A DNA stretch of 64,000 nucleotides from Taxawa tesnikishii (nom. ined.) (GCA_030247885.1 JAPDRO010000008.1:248001-312000); one strand, 5' to 3'; positions 11,248 to 23,841 are shown, numbered from the stretch's first letter. The notes: generated from the letters alone by a model not told the origin. Numbers and translations: made by a program.

Positions 11248-14200
11248 TCACAGCGTCTCCCATCCGCCCGTGTTTATATCGCCTTCCAACCGCCTAGAGA
11301 TAACACTGGGCACTCCATGCGCGAGCCACACGTCGCGCAGGAGCTTGTCGTACCGCTTCTGGTTGAGGAAAAGCTGGTGGTGTCTCCTCAGCGTTGGGTC
11401 CACCTCGCCGTGCTTGTCGAGGTACGGTGCATGCGCCCAGCTGCCATGGTTGTTATGCATAAACAGCACCATGCATTTTCGAACGTTGATGAAGATGCCT
11501 ACATTGCCTCCGCACCTGTCACTTTGATTAGTGCTCTGCTGAAACTTTGACACTGTGGGAAGGAAGGAGGGCAGGATGGGCGAAGACAATGTGAGATTAC
11601 GACGGCTAGACTTACCTCTTCTGGTGTTGGTAGCACCCGCCCTTGTTCCGATCCTTGAGGCAGCAAGTAGCCTGGCTGCAGAAGATCTCGCCGCAGAAAA
11701 GACACACGGCAGCGTCTGTGACTTCCTTGCCCGTCGTTGGGCATCTGGCCTGGAATGCCGCTTCAGTCAAGGCGTCGTAGTTCTTTGGCAATCCGACCAG
11801 CTCGAAGATAGCCGGGTGGCTGAGAGTCACCGTCTTGCTGTGTCCACCAAACCCGTCAGGGCTGCCTGCTTCCTTTACCCATCTCTCACCCAGCGTGCGG
11901 AGTACTGCTCCGGTTGGTGTATCCGCAACAAAATCACGGAAGATCTGGTTAAGCGACGGAAGACGGAGCAAGACAGACAAGCGGTCCAGCTCTGAGGTCT
12001 CGGGATCCACTTGCGCGGCCATGGAGAAGTCGACGCCAAAGCGAACGTGCATAAGAATGAACGCTTTCCTCAAGAAAGTCAAAGCGTACTTCTCCAAGAA
12101 AGTAAGGATTGGACGCATGAACTCTTCAGTTCGGACCTGCAGCATCCTCTCAAAACGAAGGTCTGCGGCGCCGTTAGCTTCCGCGTTCCATTTGCATACC
12201 AAAGCGTCCGTCAGAGCGAATGCGGGTTCATGTTCTCTGTCGCTCAGTGGAATTTCCCTCTCCAGACGAGCACCTGTCTCGGTGTTGTAGTAGCCAGTGC
12301 CCTCTAGCGTCGAGTCAACCATGAGAACCTTCAATATCTCGGCGAGATAGCATATTCTCAAGAGTTCATGCGGATTCTCAGAGCGGAACGAGAGGCTTGC
12401 AAAAGCACAAACAGATCTTCCTCAAAGAGCGATCTTTGAATACCCAGCGCTCTTGATCGCATGGCGTCCTCTTCGTCTGTGTACGGGATCCCCCAAAGCA
12501 AGTCTTCCTTCTTTCGCCAGCTGAGGCTGTGCGGCGTCGAAGCACGGAGTCCGCTGTTCTCTGGATTGCGGACGTGGGTCACCGCCGCGTATGAAACCGC
12601 TGTCTCGGCCAGTATTCGGAGGTGTGTGAGCGTTTGGTCAGGTATAACGTTCAGAAGTGTGCCAGCACCACCCGCTGCGCTCATGCTGCCTACTCCGCGA
12701 TAGGCGATCTCGATGGCGGAAATCGACACTCCAACACTGTCGTACATAGCTTCGACGCAGGCTTGATCTGCAGATATTGTCGTATTGTTGTAATAACGCC
12801 CGCTGGTTATGCCGTTCTTCGCGAGGCTTTCTTTAATACGATGGTAAGCTCGAAGAAGGTCCGCGTGAGGAGCATAGGATTGTGTCCCATGAGCGGTGTC
12901 GGCGAGATGAGTAGGCTCCCTTGGTTCATCGGTCCGACGAAGGAACGCGGGGAGATGCGCTGAGGCCCAAGACGACTCTCGGGATATAGAGGATGGACTG
13001 GAAATTGAAGGCGAGGGGTTGCTCGGGACATCAGCAACGATAGTAGCCAGAGACCGGAACACCGTCTTCGTGATGTATTCTCGGTCGCCACTGAGCAGCG
13101 CGTCTTGATCGGGTGGCGTACGTTCGTTGGCCTTCTGCTGAATCCAAGTATCAAAGTTTGTGTCCGAGGTTAGTACTCCGGGAAACATTCCTCTTTGCCT
13201 TTCCAAATGACTGGCAGGAAGACGTTTCCGAGAGCTTTGCACAATGGGCACAAAAACTCCTTGTGCTCCATCCTTTCGGGATGATTTCTGGCGATCTGAT
13301 GCGCGTGTCGTCTTTGGGTGGCCGCCAGGTATGCTTCAAAACAACTGAAATGCATAATGTGCCCACAGCCCGTAGTGACCGGCCCTTCATGGGGGTCCTG
13401 TTGAGGAAATCCCTTCGAAAGCCCTTGACGTTCTTTTCCTACAACACTGCCGTCTCCCAGAGTCTTCTCGACGGTGTACTTGTTTTTGCAGCTACTCCAA
13501 AGGGTCGGATACCGTCGGCACTACGGTCAAGCGAAGATGGAGTGTTGTAGACCTCGGCTACAAAGTCTTCGTCGTTCCTCGGGGTTTGCCTGATGATCCT
13601 GCTTTGTGTGATGAAGGCAAATGTTCCATAGAGTCTGTCGTCATCGGTTTCTTCTTGACACAGCATACACGATCCAGATGGATACTGCCACGTCTTCCGG
13701 GTGATGGCTTCAGCCGCCCCTGTACCATCTTCCTGCTCATTTGCTTCCTCGTCGTCTAGGTCCCAATCGAGACCCTGATTTGCCATGAAAGAGGTCTGTT
13801 GTTGTTTGAACTGTGCCATGACGCGCGCCTGCCGTTCCAACGCCTGTTTCTTCTTACGCTCCCGATCTTCAGCTGACACTGGCGCAGGTGACTGTGTCTC
13901 GTCTCTGGACATTGTAAGTCCCATTCGCTCTCTTGCTTTTTGCAAGACGTCCGGCTGTTTCTGCTCCATGCGCTTCATGATAAGCGTGACCTTCTTTTCG
14001 CAAGCCGCAAACTGCTCCGTCTTGAGAATCTCGTCAAGTAGAGAGAAGGTGGAGGCTACGGAGCCATCATGCTTGATGGACTGCCGGCCAGTTGCGAGCG
14101 ATATAAAGGTTGACCTTCCAACAGCCAGAGCGCCAGGGTCTTCCTGAACAGCGACAAGTGCCAGGTGAAGCACCACCTGGAGGAACGTCTCCAATCTGGT

Positions 14201-17200
14201 AGCAGGAACTTTGCCTTGGCTATCTCTCACGCTCTCTAATGCGAAGTTGAGCGCAGCGTAGATGGTGAGATCGAACAGGCTTGTTCTTGTGAACCCAGCC
14301 AAGTCCTCAAACAACCCAAACTTGATGAGAGGTAAACGCGGCTGGAACACCACGTCCGTTTCAGCGATGCCTGTTTTCTTAGCAATGTATGCCTTGTATA
14401 TGTTCTCTGCTTCTTCGCGCTGATTTCGGTTGTAGTAAGCATAGTATGGATCAATCATCTCAATGTACTCGGGCTTGAGCTCAAATGTACCGGAGTCCGA
14501 TAATCCTTCGGGTGCTCGGAAGGTGGTCATTCCTTCCAGTACTTCATCGAATTCTTCGGCATCGCCAACCCGATCGGTGAGGCGCGCTTCAATGTCGGAA
14601 AACGAGAGAGGTTTGAAGCAAAGAACATGGGCAATCTCCCTCTGTAATGACCTGATATGCTGCTCAGGGTCATGGCTCGCTGGTAACAGAATTGTCCTCT
14701 CACCGAGGATCACAATCAGCATGTGAAAGAAATCCTCCATGACGTCCATTCGCTGGTCTTGGTCGTAACCATCAGGCACAGCATAGCTCCCTCCAATGAA
14801 CGACTGCATGTCGTATCTGTCGATCATTTGAGCGAGGAACTTGCTGTTCAATGGTTCTTTTGGCGAATGGCCGAGGAGCTTGCTACGCTGTGGGTCCTCT
14901 GGAGATTTGCACAATACCATGCCAGCTTGCAGCATGAAAATATCACGCTGATATGCTATATCACGCTGTGAAGTACCCCGATATGTGAGCATCTGATGTC
15001 GGAGGGTTATACCGTTCCGCACCCACATTCCAGCTCGCATCTGGGAGAGCCAAACACAGACGCGCAGAGGGTGGTCAAACAATAGTGAGAGAAGCTCATC
15101 AGATGTTGGACGAGGGACGACAGTTGGATACTGAGATCCGGTTGAGACTTCTTTGAGATCGGCAGCTTCAAAGTGCAATAGCTGCCGGATGTCGTCGACG
15201 TGCATGTTGCGACCGGCTTCGAGCAGCCAGGACAACAAGTAGTGCAACGGATGATGGAAACTCATAGGCTCCTTCAGTACAGCAAATTCGGAAACTCTTT
15301 CAGGATGTCCATAAAATTTGTGTACGTCATGGAATGTGGCATCTTTCTTGATTTCGGCAGCAATGAATCGTTTGCGGTCCACACCGAACGAATTGTTCAA
15401 TGTCACCAGCGCAGTGGTCCGAATAGCACGGCAGGTTGGCTCAAGTTCTTCTCCAGGAGCCAAGCAGAAGGCTTCTCCCACCTGCCGACAAAGCTTGTTG
15501 ATCTCTTTGATTATCATAGATGCACTAATCCAGGCGTCTGCCTCGTATTCGACATGCTCGCCAACGGCTCGTACGTTGGGACATATTCCCTGATGTAGTT
15601 TGACCAGATCCAAGAACTGCAGCAGATAGCGGGATTCGTTGCGGACCTTCTCTTGCACGAAGCCAGACTGAAACATGTACTTCGTGTCGTGGAAGAAGTG
15701 AAACATGCGCCTGTTTGTGACTGCACCAGCATCAAAGGCCAATGTAGCCTTCGGGTTCACACTTGAGGAAATCCAACTTGTCGGGTCGTGAGGAAGGTGT
15801 ACAGGATGGCCAGGAGATTAGTAAGAAAATTGCCTCTTTCCACCACCTCCGCAGTTATCGAAGGTGTTGTAAGCATCTGCACAGAGAGGTTGATGATCGA
15901 GTGATCAGGTTCACGGTCAGCAATGAGGTACAGCTGAGAGAGCAATGTATAAAGGCCCGCAAATCTCAGTCCCAGAATCCTCTTGAAGTGAGGCACAGTC
16001 ACCACTGTGCTGATGTACAAATGGCGCAGATTGATCCGTAGCGTCTTCCACAAGCGTAGGTCGAACAATATCAAGTAATCTAACCGAAGGCGCTTCCAGA
16101 GATCTTCGGCAGGTGGAACAGACTTCCGAGACATGAACTCTTCAGGCGCATCAAGCCAGTGCCGCAACGGCCAGGACTGGCGCGGGGTTCTGGTGCTAGT
16201 TTTGGGTGTCTTGGGAACATTTGAGAACGGTACTGGTTGCTGAGCAGAAGAACCCTCGCCATCATCAGAGTCGTTAGGGCTCAGGACTCTTCGAGCTGTT
16301 GGTAAGTTGTTATGATCTGCGCCTGTCCGGCGAACCGCAGGTGGGGGAGGAGGCGGAGGGTATCCTGCCATAGTTGCTTCGAGTGCTTCGGTCGTATCCT
16401 CCGACTCATCCAACATGTCCATGTCAGTCTCGATGTTGCGTGCGATTCTTTCCAGCTCACGAGCCTCTCCGGCATCAACGTCCATCGTGTCGTCGTCCAT
16501 TTGCATCTCCTCGATTTCCTCGTCCATGATAATCTCCTCATCGTCCTCGTCGTCATCGCCCTCGTCGCCCTCATCTAGCTCCAGTTCGACTCGTACGACG
16601 TTACCTGGACCAAAGGGACGGAGGAGCTGTTGATATTCTTGTCGTTGCTTGACGTTCTCTTCGTATTCATGGTCATCAATACCAGCTTTGCCAATTCCGC
16701 TGTTGATACCCTCGCTCCCCTTCTGCCACGGCTTCAGGAGTTCTTCACAAATAGTATCGCGTAGTATATGAGGGTCAGGCCCTACGCTGCATCCAGAAAT
16801 GTCCGATATCCAGTCAATGATGGTACCGCACATCTGCTCTCTGAACGTGTCCCTCGCCGAGCGTATGGTGACCGTGACTTTGAGCTCCTCAATAACTTTG
16901 GTCATGCGGAGCAACTCATTCAGGTTGGTGGAAGTATGCACCACACTGCGCCCAATATCGTTTACTTCCATAGCTTTTCTCAACCCGAACCTCTTCGACT
17001 GCGCGCATGCCTTGGCCACCTGGTTCTGCACGTCCTCCACTGTATGCTTCTCATCGTTCCATAGAATGAGCGCGTATTCCTCATCAGCATCCAGGTGTTC
17101 TTGTCCCTCATAACGGTTGGGAATTAGCCTGGCTTTAAGTTCGTCGAATCTGACGGAAGCTTCGGTCTTTGGTAGACGGAGTTGCTCTGGCGAGCAGGAG

Positions 17201-17781
17201 AAGACGTCGACCATATAGTCCAACACTCTGCCGATCGTCATCCGAATGACCTCTACAATCTCTTCAGGAAGTGCTGGGGCCTTGCCCGCATTTTTGTCCT
17301 CAACAGCGCCGTTCGTGCTGTGTATCGAGCAACGAACCGGCCGGATCCATGCCTCGTCATCGGCGCAATCGCAACAACCGCTGTTTCCAGGCGACACACT
17401 AATGAAGACCGTGTGACCGTCATGGTCCGAGGACTCGAAGCATCGGGCGCACAGGACGCAGGTATCGTCCGCGGCACAAGTCTTGCATCGGTAGGTAGAT
17501 TCTCCATCCCTAAAGATGTGCCCGCAAGGATGTCCTCTTGCCGCCTCAGTGTACTCGGCCCCATCCACAGCACCCTGCGCTTGTCGCAGACTCCATGGTT
17601 CTGTGGGGTCTTCTGGGATTCCTTGTGGGAAAAAGAGGCGCAAGTTGGCCTCGTCGTGGCCGGCAAGTGACCTGAAAAGGTATCTTCTTAGAACTTCATC
17701 CGCCTCTTCTGTAAATCGGTTCTCGTATTCGTGCGGTAGATCCCTCAGGAAAGCGCTAAGATTTCGTTCTGCTTGCGACAT
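11248..17781 (-). CDS. ubr1: E3 ubiquitin ligase UBR1 (N-recognin), frame-disrupted
   Basis: N-end-rule ubiquitin ligase that binds proteins with basic or bulky N-terminal residues and ubiquitinates them with an E2 of the Rad6 type. Domains in order: UBR box (from HPCGHIFRDG through CCDCADDEAW), ClpS-like type 2 site (YALILWNDEKHTVEDV), an acidic stretch of about 70 residues, a long helical body (NPKATLAFDAG), RING-H2 (CMLCQEE ... GCGHIMHFSCFEAYL ... CPLCK), and a UBR-leader C-terminal zinc domain ending GDINTGGWETL. One intron is clear, 11615-11516 (GTAAGT..CAG). The frame changes at about 15770, 13485, 13183 and 12386, each equivalent to one missing base; with four added bases the length is 2,145 residues, usual for fungal UBR1. 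Start MSQAERNL at 17781 is the only plausible one. Confidence 0.92.
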
Positions 17782-18427
17782 AGGGTGTACTACCGGATGC
17801 GCGTTGTGTCGGACTCGAAGCTTTCTGTTGTCGGTTGTGTGCGTATGTGAGGTTTATGAAAGCATGGGGAAGATGTTCTGGTGTTAGGGTAGAAGGTGGG
17901 ATTCAGTATCGTGGCAACAATCACATCATGCGCTCGCTTCACGTCTCAAAGTGGGATAGGGAAAGCACATGTACATGACGTCGCGAAGCTGCCAAGACCT
18001 GGTATATGTGAACATGCTGGAGGGGACATTCAAAGGCTCATTGACATGACGGCAAGGACCACGAAATCACGGCAAGTTAGGACTAGATGTCGCTGTTTTT
18101 GCTGTTGCTGCAACTTGTCGAGTGGTTGCAGAGGGCTTTTCCGGAGCGGACGGCGAACGGATCGTCCCTTACATTCAGAGAGTCATGATTCTTTTGGCAA
18201 GGCTAGAGCGAGGGCGTGACGGAAGAAAATCGTTGCAACAGATAGAGCCGTACAGAAAGCGATTAGCAGGTCGAAGGCACCAGAGACACAATACAGTCCC
18301 CTCCCTGGGGCGGGTTGGCTCGACGGTTTTCTTGCTTGCGAAACGCTCAGTTATGATACACCATGGTACAGCTTCCGTCTATAGGTTCAGTCGCCCAATT
18401 AATTGTTCCTTTCAGGCGAATCTTTCC
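17782..18427. other. intergenic: UBR1 upstream region
   Basis: About 645 bp between the UBR1 start and the QCR9 stop. Presumed UBR1 promoter plus QCR9 3' UTR. No gene recognised. Confidence 0.4.
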
Positions 18428-18854
18428 TCATTCATCGTCATCCTCCTCTTCCTCCTGCTGCATGTAACGGTGCTTGATGTCCTTCCATTGCCTCTGCATC
18501 GTGGGTTAGCTCCACGCTAGCCATTGGAATCCTGCTGTACGTACGCCCCGATTGATCGAATCCCAAACCCTGTTCGATGCTGTGTCGAAGGCACTGTAGG
18601 GCATTAGTGGTCGACGCGCGATTGCGGGTTGTCGGGCTGGTTCTCACATCTCCATGAAAAAGGCGCTGACGAAAACAGTGCCGAGGAAGACAGTGTTCCT
18701 CTTGAAGATGGTGCTGAAAGACGGTCAGATCCGAGGTCTATTGGTCGAGGAGGCATACATGCTTGTAGATGCCTTGGAAAACCTGCAGAGTGTGTTAGCG
18801 TCCAGGGCTGGCAATGTCCATGTTTGCGCCGGCCGTTGATCTTACGGTTGCCAT
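18428..18854 (-). CDS. qcr9: ubiquinol-cytochrome c reductase subunit 9
   Basis: The small single-span subunit of mitochondrial complex III (inner membrane). The protein is split into five exons: 18854-18846, 18772-18759, 18713-18648, 18593-18545 and 18493-18428, totalling 67 residues, close to the usual 66. Conserved parts are FKRNTVFLGTVFVSAFFMEI (end of the amphipathic start and the membrane span), AFDTASNRVWDSINRG and RQWKDIKHRYM, with an acidic tail. No single open frame covers it. The second exon is only 14 nt; using the nearer AG (24-nt exon) or skipping it both put the rest out of frame. Donors are GTAAGA, GTATGC, GTGAGA and GTACGT. The first two exons are the least certain part. It faces PYM across a shared upstream region. 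Confidence 0.82.
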
Positions 18855-19140
18855 TGTGACTTGTAGGAGGGCCTTCACCACGGAAGAGGAGAGCGACGGT
18901 GTGAGTGGAGAGCAATTGGCGGTAGAGATAGAGGTGGTGTTGCTCGTCTGGAAGTCAACGAGAGCTTTCCGGCGCGGTAAGCGGGAATGGTTGGCTATTG
19001 GCTGGAAGGGGCTTTCCGCTGCCAAGGATTCATGCCCTGCTCCGCGGTTCGGTCTCACCCATTATTACTTGCGCTTTGGCAGGGAACATCAACTGTGAGA
19101 CATATCAAGGCGCGCAGTTCGCCGGTCCAGGACCCCCGAC
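18855..19140. promoter_or_regulatory. shared divergent promoter region, QCR9 / PYM
   Basis: 286 bp separate the two start codons, so both core promoters must lie here. No named site recognised. Confidence 0.45.
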
Positions 19141-19751
19141 ATGGCGCCCTCAGCGACAGGTGGGGCCGAAAAGGCCTCCAAATCTGGCATCACCACATCT
19201 ACAAATGGAGAGCGAATAATTGCAGCATCCACCAGAGCAGATGGCTCCGTGAGAAAGGAAATCCGTGTTCGTCCCGGTTACCGGCCGCCGGAAGATGTTG
19301 AGGTCTACAAGAGTCGTACCGCCGAGGCTTGGAGGACCCGTGGCGGCGGAGGAGTGCCAGGAGCAGAACCTGTGGGCAAAAGTACAACAACTGCCGCTGC
19401 GAATAAGAATGCAAAGCGGAGGGAAGCCCGCAAGAAGGCTGCTGCTTCGAAGGACGGAGGTGATGAGGATGCAACCACAACAAGTGCAAGAACCACGGCC
19501 CAGGCAGATACAGAAGAAGCCTTCAAAGAAGAAATAGTGGATCCTGAGGCGGAGAAAGCGAAGGAGGCTAAAAACTGAGCAAAAAGTTACGCCAGGCGAG
19601 GGAGCTTAAGGACAAGAAGGACAAGGGCGATTCATTGCTTCCTGAGCAGTTTGAGAAGGTCATCAAGATCAACGAGCTCATTCGACAGCTGGCCAATCTT
19701 GGGTTCGATGCAAACGGAGAGAAGACCGATACGACTAGCGAGAAGCCCTGA
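19141..19751 (+). CDS. pym1: PYM/WIBG (partner of Y14-Mago), frame-disrupted
   Basis: PYM binds the Mago-Y14 core of the exon junction complex on ribosomes and helps disassemble it. The N-terminal Mago-binding segment is clear: SGITTSTNGERIIAASTR, then DGSVRKEIRVRPGY and RPPEDVEVYKSR. A Lys/Ala-rich middle follows. The C-terminal helix region (KKLRQARELKDKKDKG, EQFEKVIKINELIRQL) is in the next frame. The break is at an A5 run at 19570-19574; one more A joins the two parts into 203 residues without any other change. As written, the first frame ends at 19578. Start MAPSATGG is the first ATG and fits the family. Cytoplasmic. Confidence 0.87.
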
Positions 19752-20649
19752 TGCCGACACCTCCTTCTAACACGAGCCACACATCGTTTGCACAGGGGAA
19801 CGTAGATCTATCCGGTCCAACACGTATCGAGCGTTGTCAGTGTGACAGCAGCGCGGCACACATTTGGCCGCATTGCCTCCACCTCCTCTTGCACCGAGCA
19901 GTAATAGGAGATATTGAAACCAGAAGACCCGCTTCCAAGCAACCTCGGCATCCGTTATCCGCATAGGTGCAGAAAGAAACTCGCTGGAGCGATTCTGTTT
20001 GTACAAACGAACGACTGTGCGCAACCCGTTCTCCCGCCACGGAACATGGCATCGGGTACTCGAGAGCACAGCGAAGCAATACCAAGATATCAAATTGCGG
20101 ACATCCATGTTGCAAACTCCCATGCAGTCCATTGATACATCGACGGCATATATCTACCACCAGAAGTGTGTAAGAATTGGTATGCAATATCTCTTTTATT
20201 ATAGACACCGATATGGAGTTGTTCACCAAGTCCTTGCATCCGCGTTGCGGTGCTCTTACACTACGTTCACTCCCGTCGTGCGATTTTCACGTGCGCAAAA
20301 GATAAGAAACTCGGTCGAGTCCTTCAGTTCATAACCATCCGTGGCGACAAGTTTCAGGGAAAGTCGGGGGTGGAGTTTGCTCGTGTTCTAGCTCGTGTGA
20401 TGTCCTGCGGTATGATGCTCGGTAGGTTGATGGCCGCCCTATGGGTTCTCAAAGCCAAGGTTCGAACCGGGAAGTTACAAAAACCTATACCATGGTAAGG
20501 TACGGGAAGCCAAAATGCAGCTTTTTTCGTACATAAAATTTCTCTCATGCCTACTTTTTCATTTGAACCAGCGATACAGATCTGCACGTTTTCAGCTTCT
20601 AAAGCATCTCGTGAAGCAACACCACAGCATCCATCACCACGTTAGCACA
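19752..20649. other. intergenic
   Basis: About 900 bp after PYM. Short open frames on both strands have no recognisable domain or biased composition. Nothing supported. Confidence 0.4.
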
Positions 20650-21408
20650 ATGCCCACCACATATCCGACGGTTTCTATACAGCACCCTTCGAGCTTCGGC
20701 TCAACGACTTCCCTAGTGTCTTGCAGGATCGACCAAGAACAACCAATCCATACGCCATCCGGTTCAACAACCTCCTTGGTTCCTCTCTACAGAGTGAACC
20801 ACCATCAAGAGCAATCAAGGAGCCCTACACGCCGCCTGGCCGAGGGTCTTGCCCGCGTCAAGAGCCGCGTGAAATACGGATGCAGTCATCTGGGAGAGAG
20901 GATCAAAAGTTGCATCCCCAGGCGAAGGTCCTGCTCGGAGCTGAAGCACTTCAGCAAAGAGAAAGGCTCCGAGGCGGACCTTACTGCCCGCCACAACAGC
21001 TGGCCCGCAGAGGGCCCTCACAACACAAGCACCTGGGGCGTTCTCAGTAGCGGGCCTGCGACACCACGGCGGCACCGTCGCAATTCAGAGGTAGATTGGT
21101 CACCGCTCATTGCCGTCTCCTCCGCTGAGTGGATGCGGCCCGCCTCGCGCCCACGACAGCAATCGGCCACGACCCCGTCGCCGCCGACTCAGTCCTCAGC
21201 ACCCACTGAGCTGAAGGAAAGGTGGCGTGTTGACAGTCACAACGCTGAATCCGCACGCTCAGCAAGCGAGGCTGCGATGCTCGTACCGGAGCGCTTTGAC
21301 GCCCGGGCTACAAGGGCGTCACGAAGGAGCAAGTTCATCGAGACGGGGCTGGAGGGTTGTGGAGATGAGAACTACGCTGCTGTGTTGGGGCGACTTGTCG
21401 TTGTGTGA
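20650..21408 (+). CDS. hypothetical Ser/Pro/Arg-rich disordered protein
   Basis: I do not recognise this protein. The frame is open from 20515, but Met 20650 (MPTTYPTV) is a more natural start at 252 residues. It is rich in Ser, Arg, Pro and Thr with repeated SFGSTTSLVS / SGSTTSLVP phrases near the N-terminus and basic RRLAEGLARVKSRVK, so it is predicted to be largely disordered. Two Ser/Thr-rich repeats could be phosphorylation sites, an inference from composition. No membrane span or signal. Intact frame of moderate length supports a real gene, but without a known family the call stays tentative. Confidence 0.5.
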   Translation: MPTTYPTVSIQHPSSFGSTTSLVSCRIDQEQPIHTPSGSTTSLVPLYRVNHHQEQSRSPTRRLAEGLARVKSRVKYGCSHLGERIKSCIPRRRSCSELKHFSKEKGSEADLTARHNSWPAEGPHNTSTWGVLSSGPATPRRHRRNSEVDWSPLIAVSSAEWMRPASRPRQQSATTPSPPTQSSAPTELKERWRVDSHNAESARSASEAAMLVPERFDARATRASRRSKFIETGLEGCGDENYAAVLGRLVVV

Positions 21409-22095
21409 CGGGAGTGGATTGAGGGAGGTGATGGTGATGGTGATGGTGATGGGGAAGTGGACGAGAGACGAATTTGAGGGGACCACTCACTGCGTCGAAT
21501 AGGGAGCAGAAGCTGCCAAGTGTTCCCAACATTTCGCAGTACTATTCGCAAACCGCTGTAGCAACGTGAACTCAGTACTGCCATTTCGACATGTGTACTG
21601 GACACTGGAAGTAGACCGTACTATGCTTGTCCTTTGCGCCTGGCTGCAACATAAGCTGCCTGCCGCTCTGGACATGGGGGCGGCCAGGTAAACGTTGCAT
21701 GATACAAGTAGCAGGAAACCCGGGTTATCCTTGAAGGGCATTACCCCGTCGTCCTTGCCTTGGTAGGACTCATGCTTTTTGATGGCTTGGAGAGCTGCGA
21801 GCTGCCGTGGCTCGGCTGAACCTTGATCCGGTGGCGAGGCTCTATTGGTAATGGCGTGCAGTTGCGACCATGACTCCTTGTCTGTTCATCGCGATACCCA
21901 ATCCACTATTGTACCTCGAATCGTGACTCACTGATTATACTCTGCATCGTGGCTCATCTTAATCCTGCTTACGAAGAGTCGGATCCCCGGGTCTGTTGAA
22001 AGCGTATATAACACGACACGGACCAAGCCACTGCGCAACCATTGCCACAGAAGACTCCGTAGTCCCGTTCAAGTCACTATTAAAAAAAAATAGGA
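21409..22095. other. intergenic
   Basis: About 690 bp. It holds a GGTGAT microsatellite at 21427-21452 just after the preceding stop and is otherwise unremarkable. Confidence 0.4.
21427..21452. repeat. (GGTGAT)n microsatellite
   Basis: About four copies of a 6-bp unit directly downstream of the Ser/Pro-rich gene, probably in its 3' UTR. Confidence 0.85.
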
Positions 22096-23824
22096 ATGCC
22101 CAAGAAACACCGACAAGACTTCCTCAAAACCAACGCCAACAGAAGTTCAAGTTATGTCCATCCGTCGTTAGGTGGCAGCAAGAAGCCAGCAGACGACCGA
22201 CCGGCTACCCCTCCCACAGTCAACGAACGGCTCAGCCAGCTGAGGCTCGCCCAAGCCTCTTCCAAATCCATAGAGAAGAAGAGAGCTGGCGGAGTCGTCA
22301 AACCAACGATCAGTACCCCCAACCTTGGGCGGAATCCTTGGCGTCCCCACGGCTGCTCCTCCGGCGCCAAGGCCTGGTATGAGATCGAGGATCCGTATGC
22401 GAACCACCACTCCCGGTCCTGCTCCACCACGCAGTTGGCTTGACAAAAGCCTCAACACTTATTGGTCTTCTTATACGCCTCCAAGTAGATCGCGTCTGAC
22501 GGCCTTGAGGGCGCGAAATCTGGCGAACAAAGCCGAGAAAGTCCGTTTCATCCCGCACGATCTGTGCGGATTCCTACATCTGGTTGGCGAGCATGTTGTA
22601 CAGCCGGGAAGCCTGTTACACTGTTCCTTGCGGACTGCGGCGGAGAACTGGGGCTCCATTGCCGAAGACGGGTGGGAGTTGATGAGTGCACTGCCCGTGC
22701 GTCTGCGCGTCCTTCTCCTCAGCTATATTACCAAATACGGCCCTCCTGGAGGAATTGACATGAGCAGCCTCGAAGCACTCATTCAGAACGACGAGGACAT
22801 CACATGTCTGGATCTTTCGGGGCTTTTCGGCTGGGGGTTCCAGGCGAAGGAGCTCAGCAGACTTCTGACCCCGTCTTCGAAGCGGAGAGTTGAGCCGGTT
22901 TCAGATGCTCAGCCAGTCGCTGAGTCCTGGGATGAGGAAGGGCCAGACGAGGGTGTCGCGTCACCTATCCCTGCAGCTCTAACGCAGTCCAGACTTCCTT
23001 TCCTGACGAAGTTATCTCTCGCACACGCTCCGAAGAACATTTCCTGGGTCGATTTATTGTCCCTTTCTAAGCACCTACACACAATCACGCATTTGTCCAT
23101 CGCATACTGGCCTCCGCCAACTCGAACACCGAACATGGATCCTGCAGCTTTTTCTCGTGACCACGGGCCACCGGTGGTTGTTGACACGGGCTCTTTGTAC
23201 GGCGCCACGCTCCGCGAATTCACGGAAGCGGCGATAGTACTTCGGCAGCTGAGTGAGCACACCTACTGCCTACGCTGGCTTGACCTTGAAGGCTGCCAGA
23301 CCTGGACGCCTGCCCTCGTGTACTTGGAATCCTCCAAAGCCGGCTCCAGCGGGACGCAAATCGATTGGATCTCTTCACAACGATCGCACGGGCCGGACTG
23401 GTCCGGCGCTTGGAAACAGATCGCGTACCTCAACCTGCGGCCGGACTGGCGAACAGACTCCGTACCACTTACCGAAACCACGAAATCCCTGCTGCCACTG
23501 CTGGTTCAACTGGAACAGCGCAAGTACCCCTTCGAGACGGAGCGGTTGCAGGTGTGTTTCGAGCTGGCCGATTATCACTCTACGCATCCGGAGAAGAGGG
23601 TGCGTCCGGCCGCTCACTGTGCGGTGTGTCACGCAGATCCTTTCGATAACTGCCGAGTGGACTGTAAAGTCTGCGAGCATTATCTCGACGTGGGGAAGAG
23701 GGAGTTCTCGCTTTGGTTGGAGAGGGAGGTGGATGCGAGGAATATTGCAAGAAGGATAAGGAGTGTGAGGAAGGGGACCAATAGCGCACTTTGCACTGTT
23801 GATCTGGGGTGGAAGCAGCTGTGA
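22096..23824 (+). CDS. conserved fungal protein with LRR-like region, frame-disrupted
   Basis: Starts MPKKHRQDFLKTN, then a disordered Ser/Pro segment (TPPTVNERLSQLRLAQ). The second frame carries GPAPPRSWLDKSL, a Leu-rich body (SLLHCSLRTAAENW, ITCLDLSGLFGWG, LPFLTKLSLAHAP, THLSIAYWPP, CLRWLDLEGCQ, AYLNLRPDW) that reads as irregular leucine-rich repeats, and a Cys-rich tail (HCAVCHADPFDNC, CKVCEHYL) that might bind metal. Similar proteins occur in many ascomycetes without assigned function. The two frames meet near 22327 in CTTGGGCGG. Here one extra G, or two missing bases, would restore the frame, unlike the one-missing-base pattern elsewhere. About 575 residues. Confidence 0.7.
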
Positions 23825-23841
23825 AAGGTGGTGGGTGGGTG

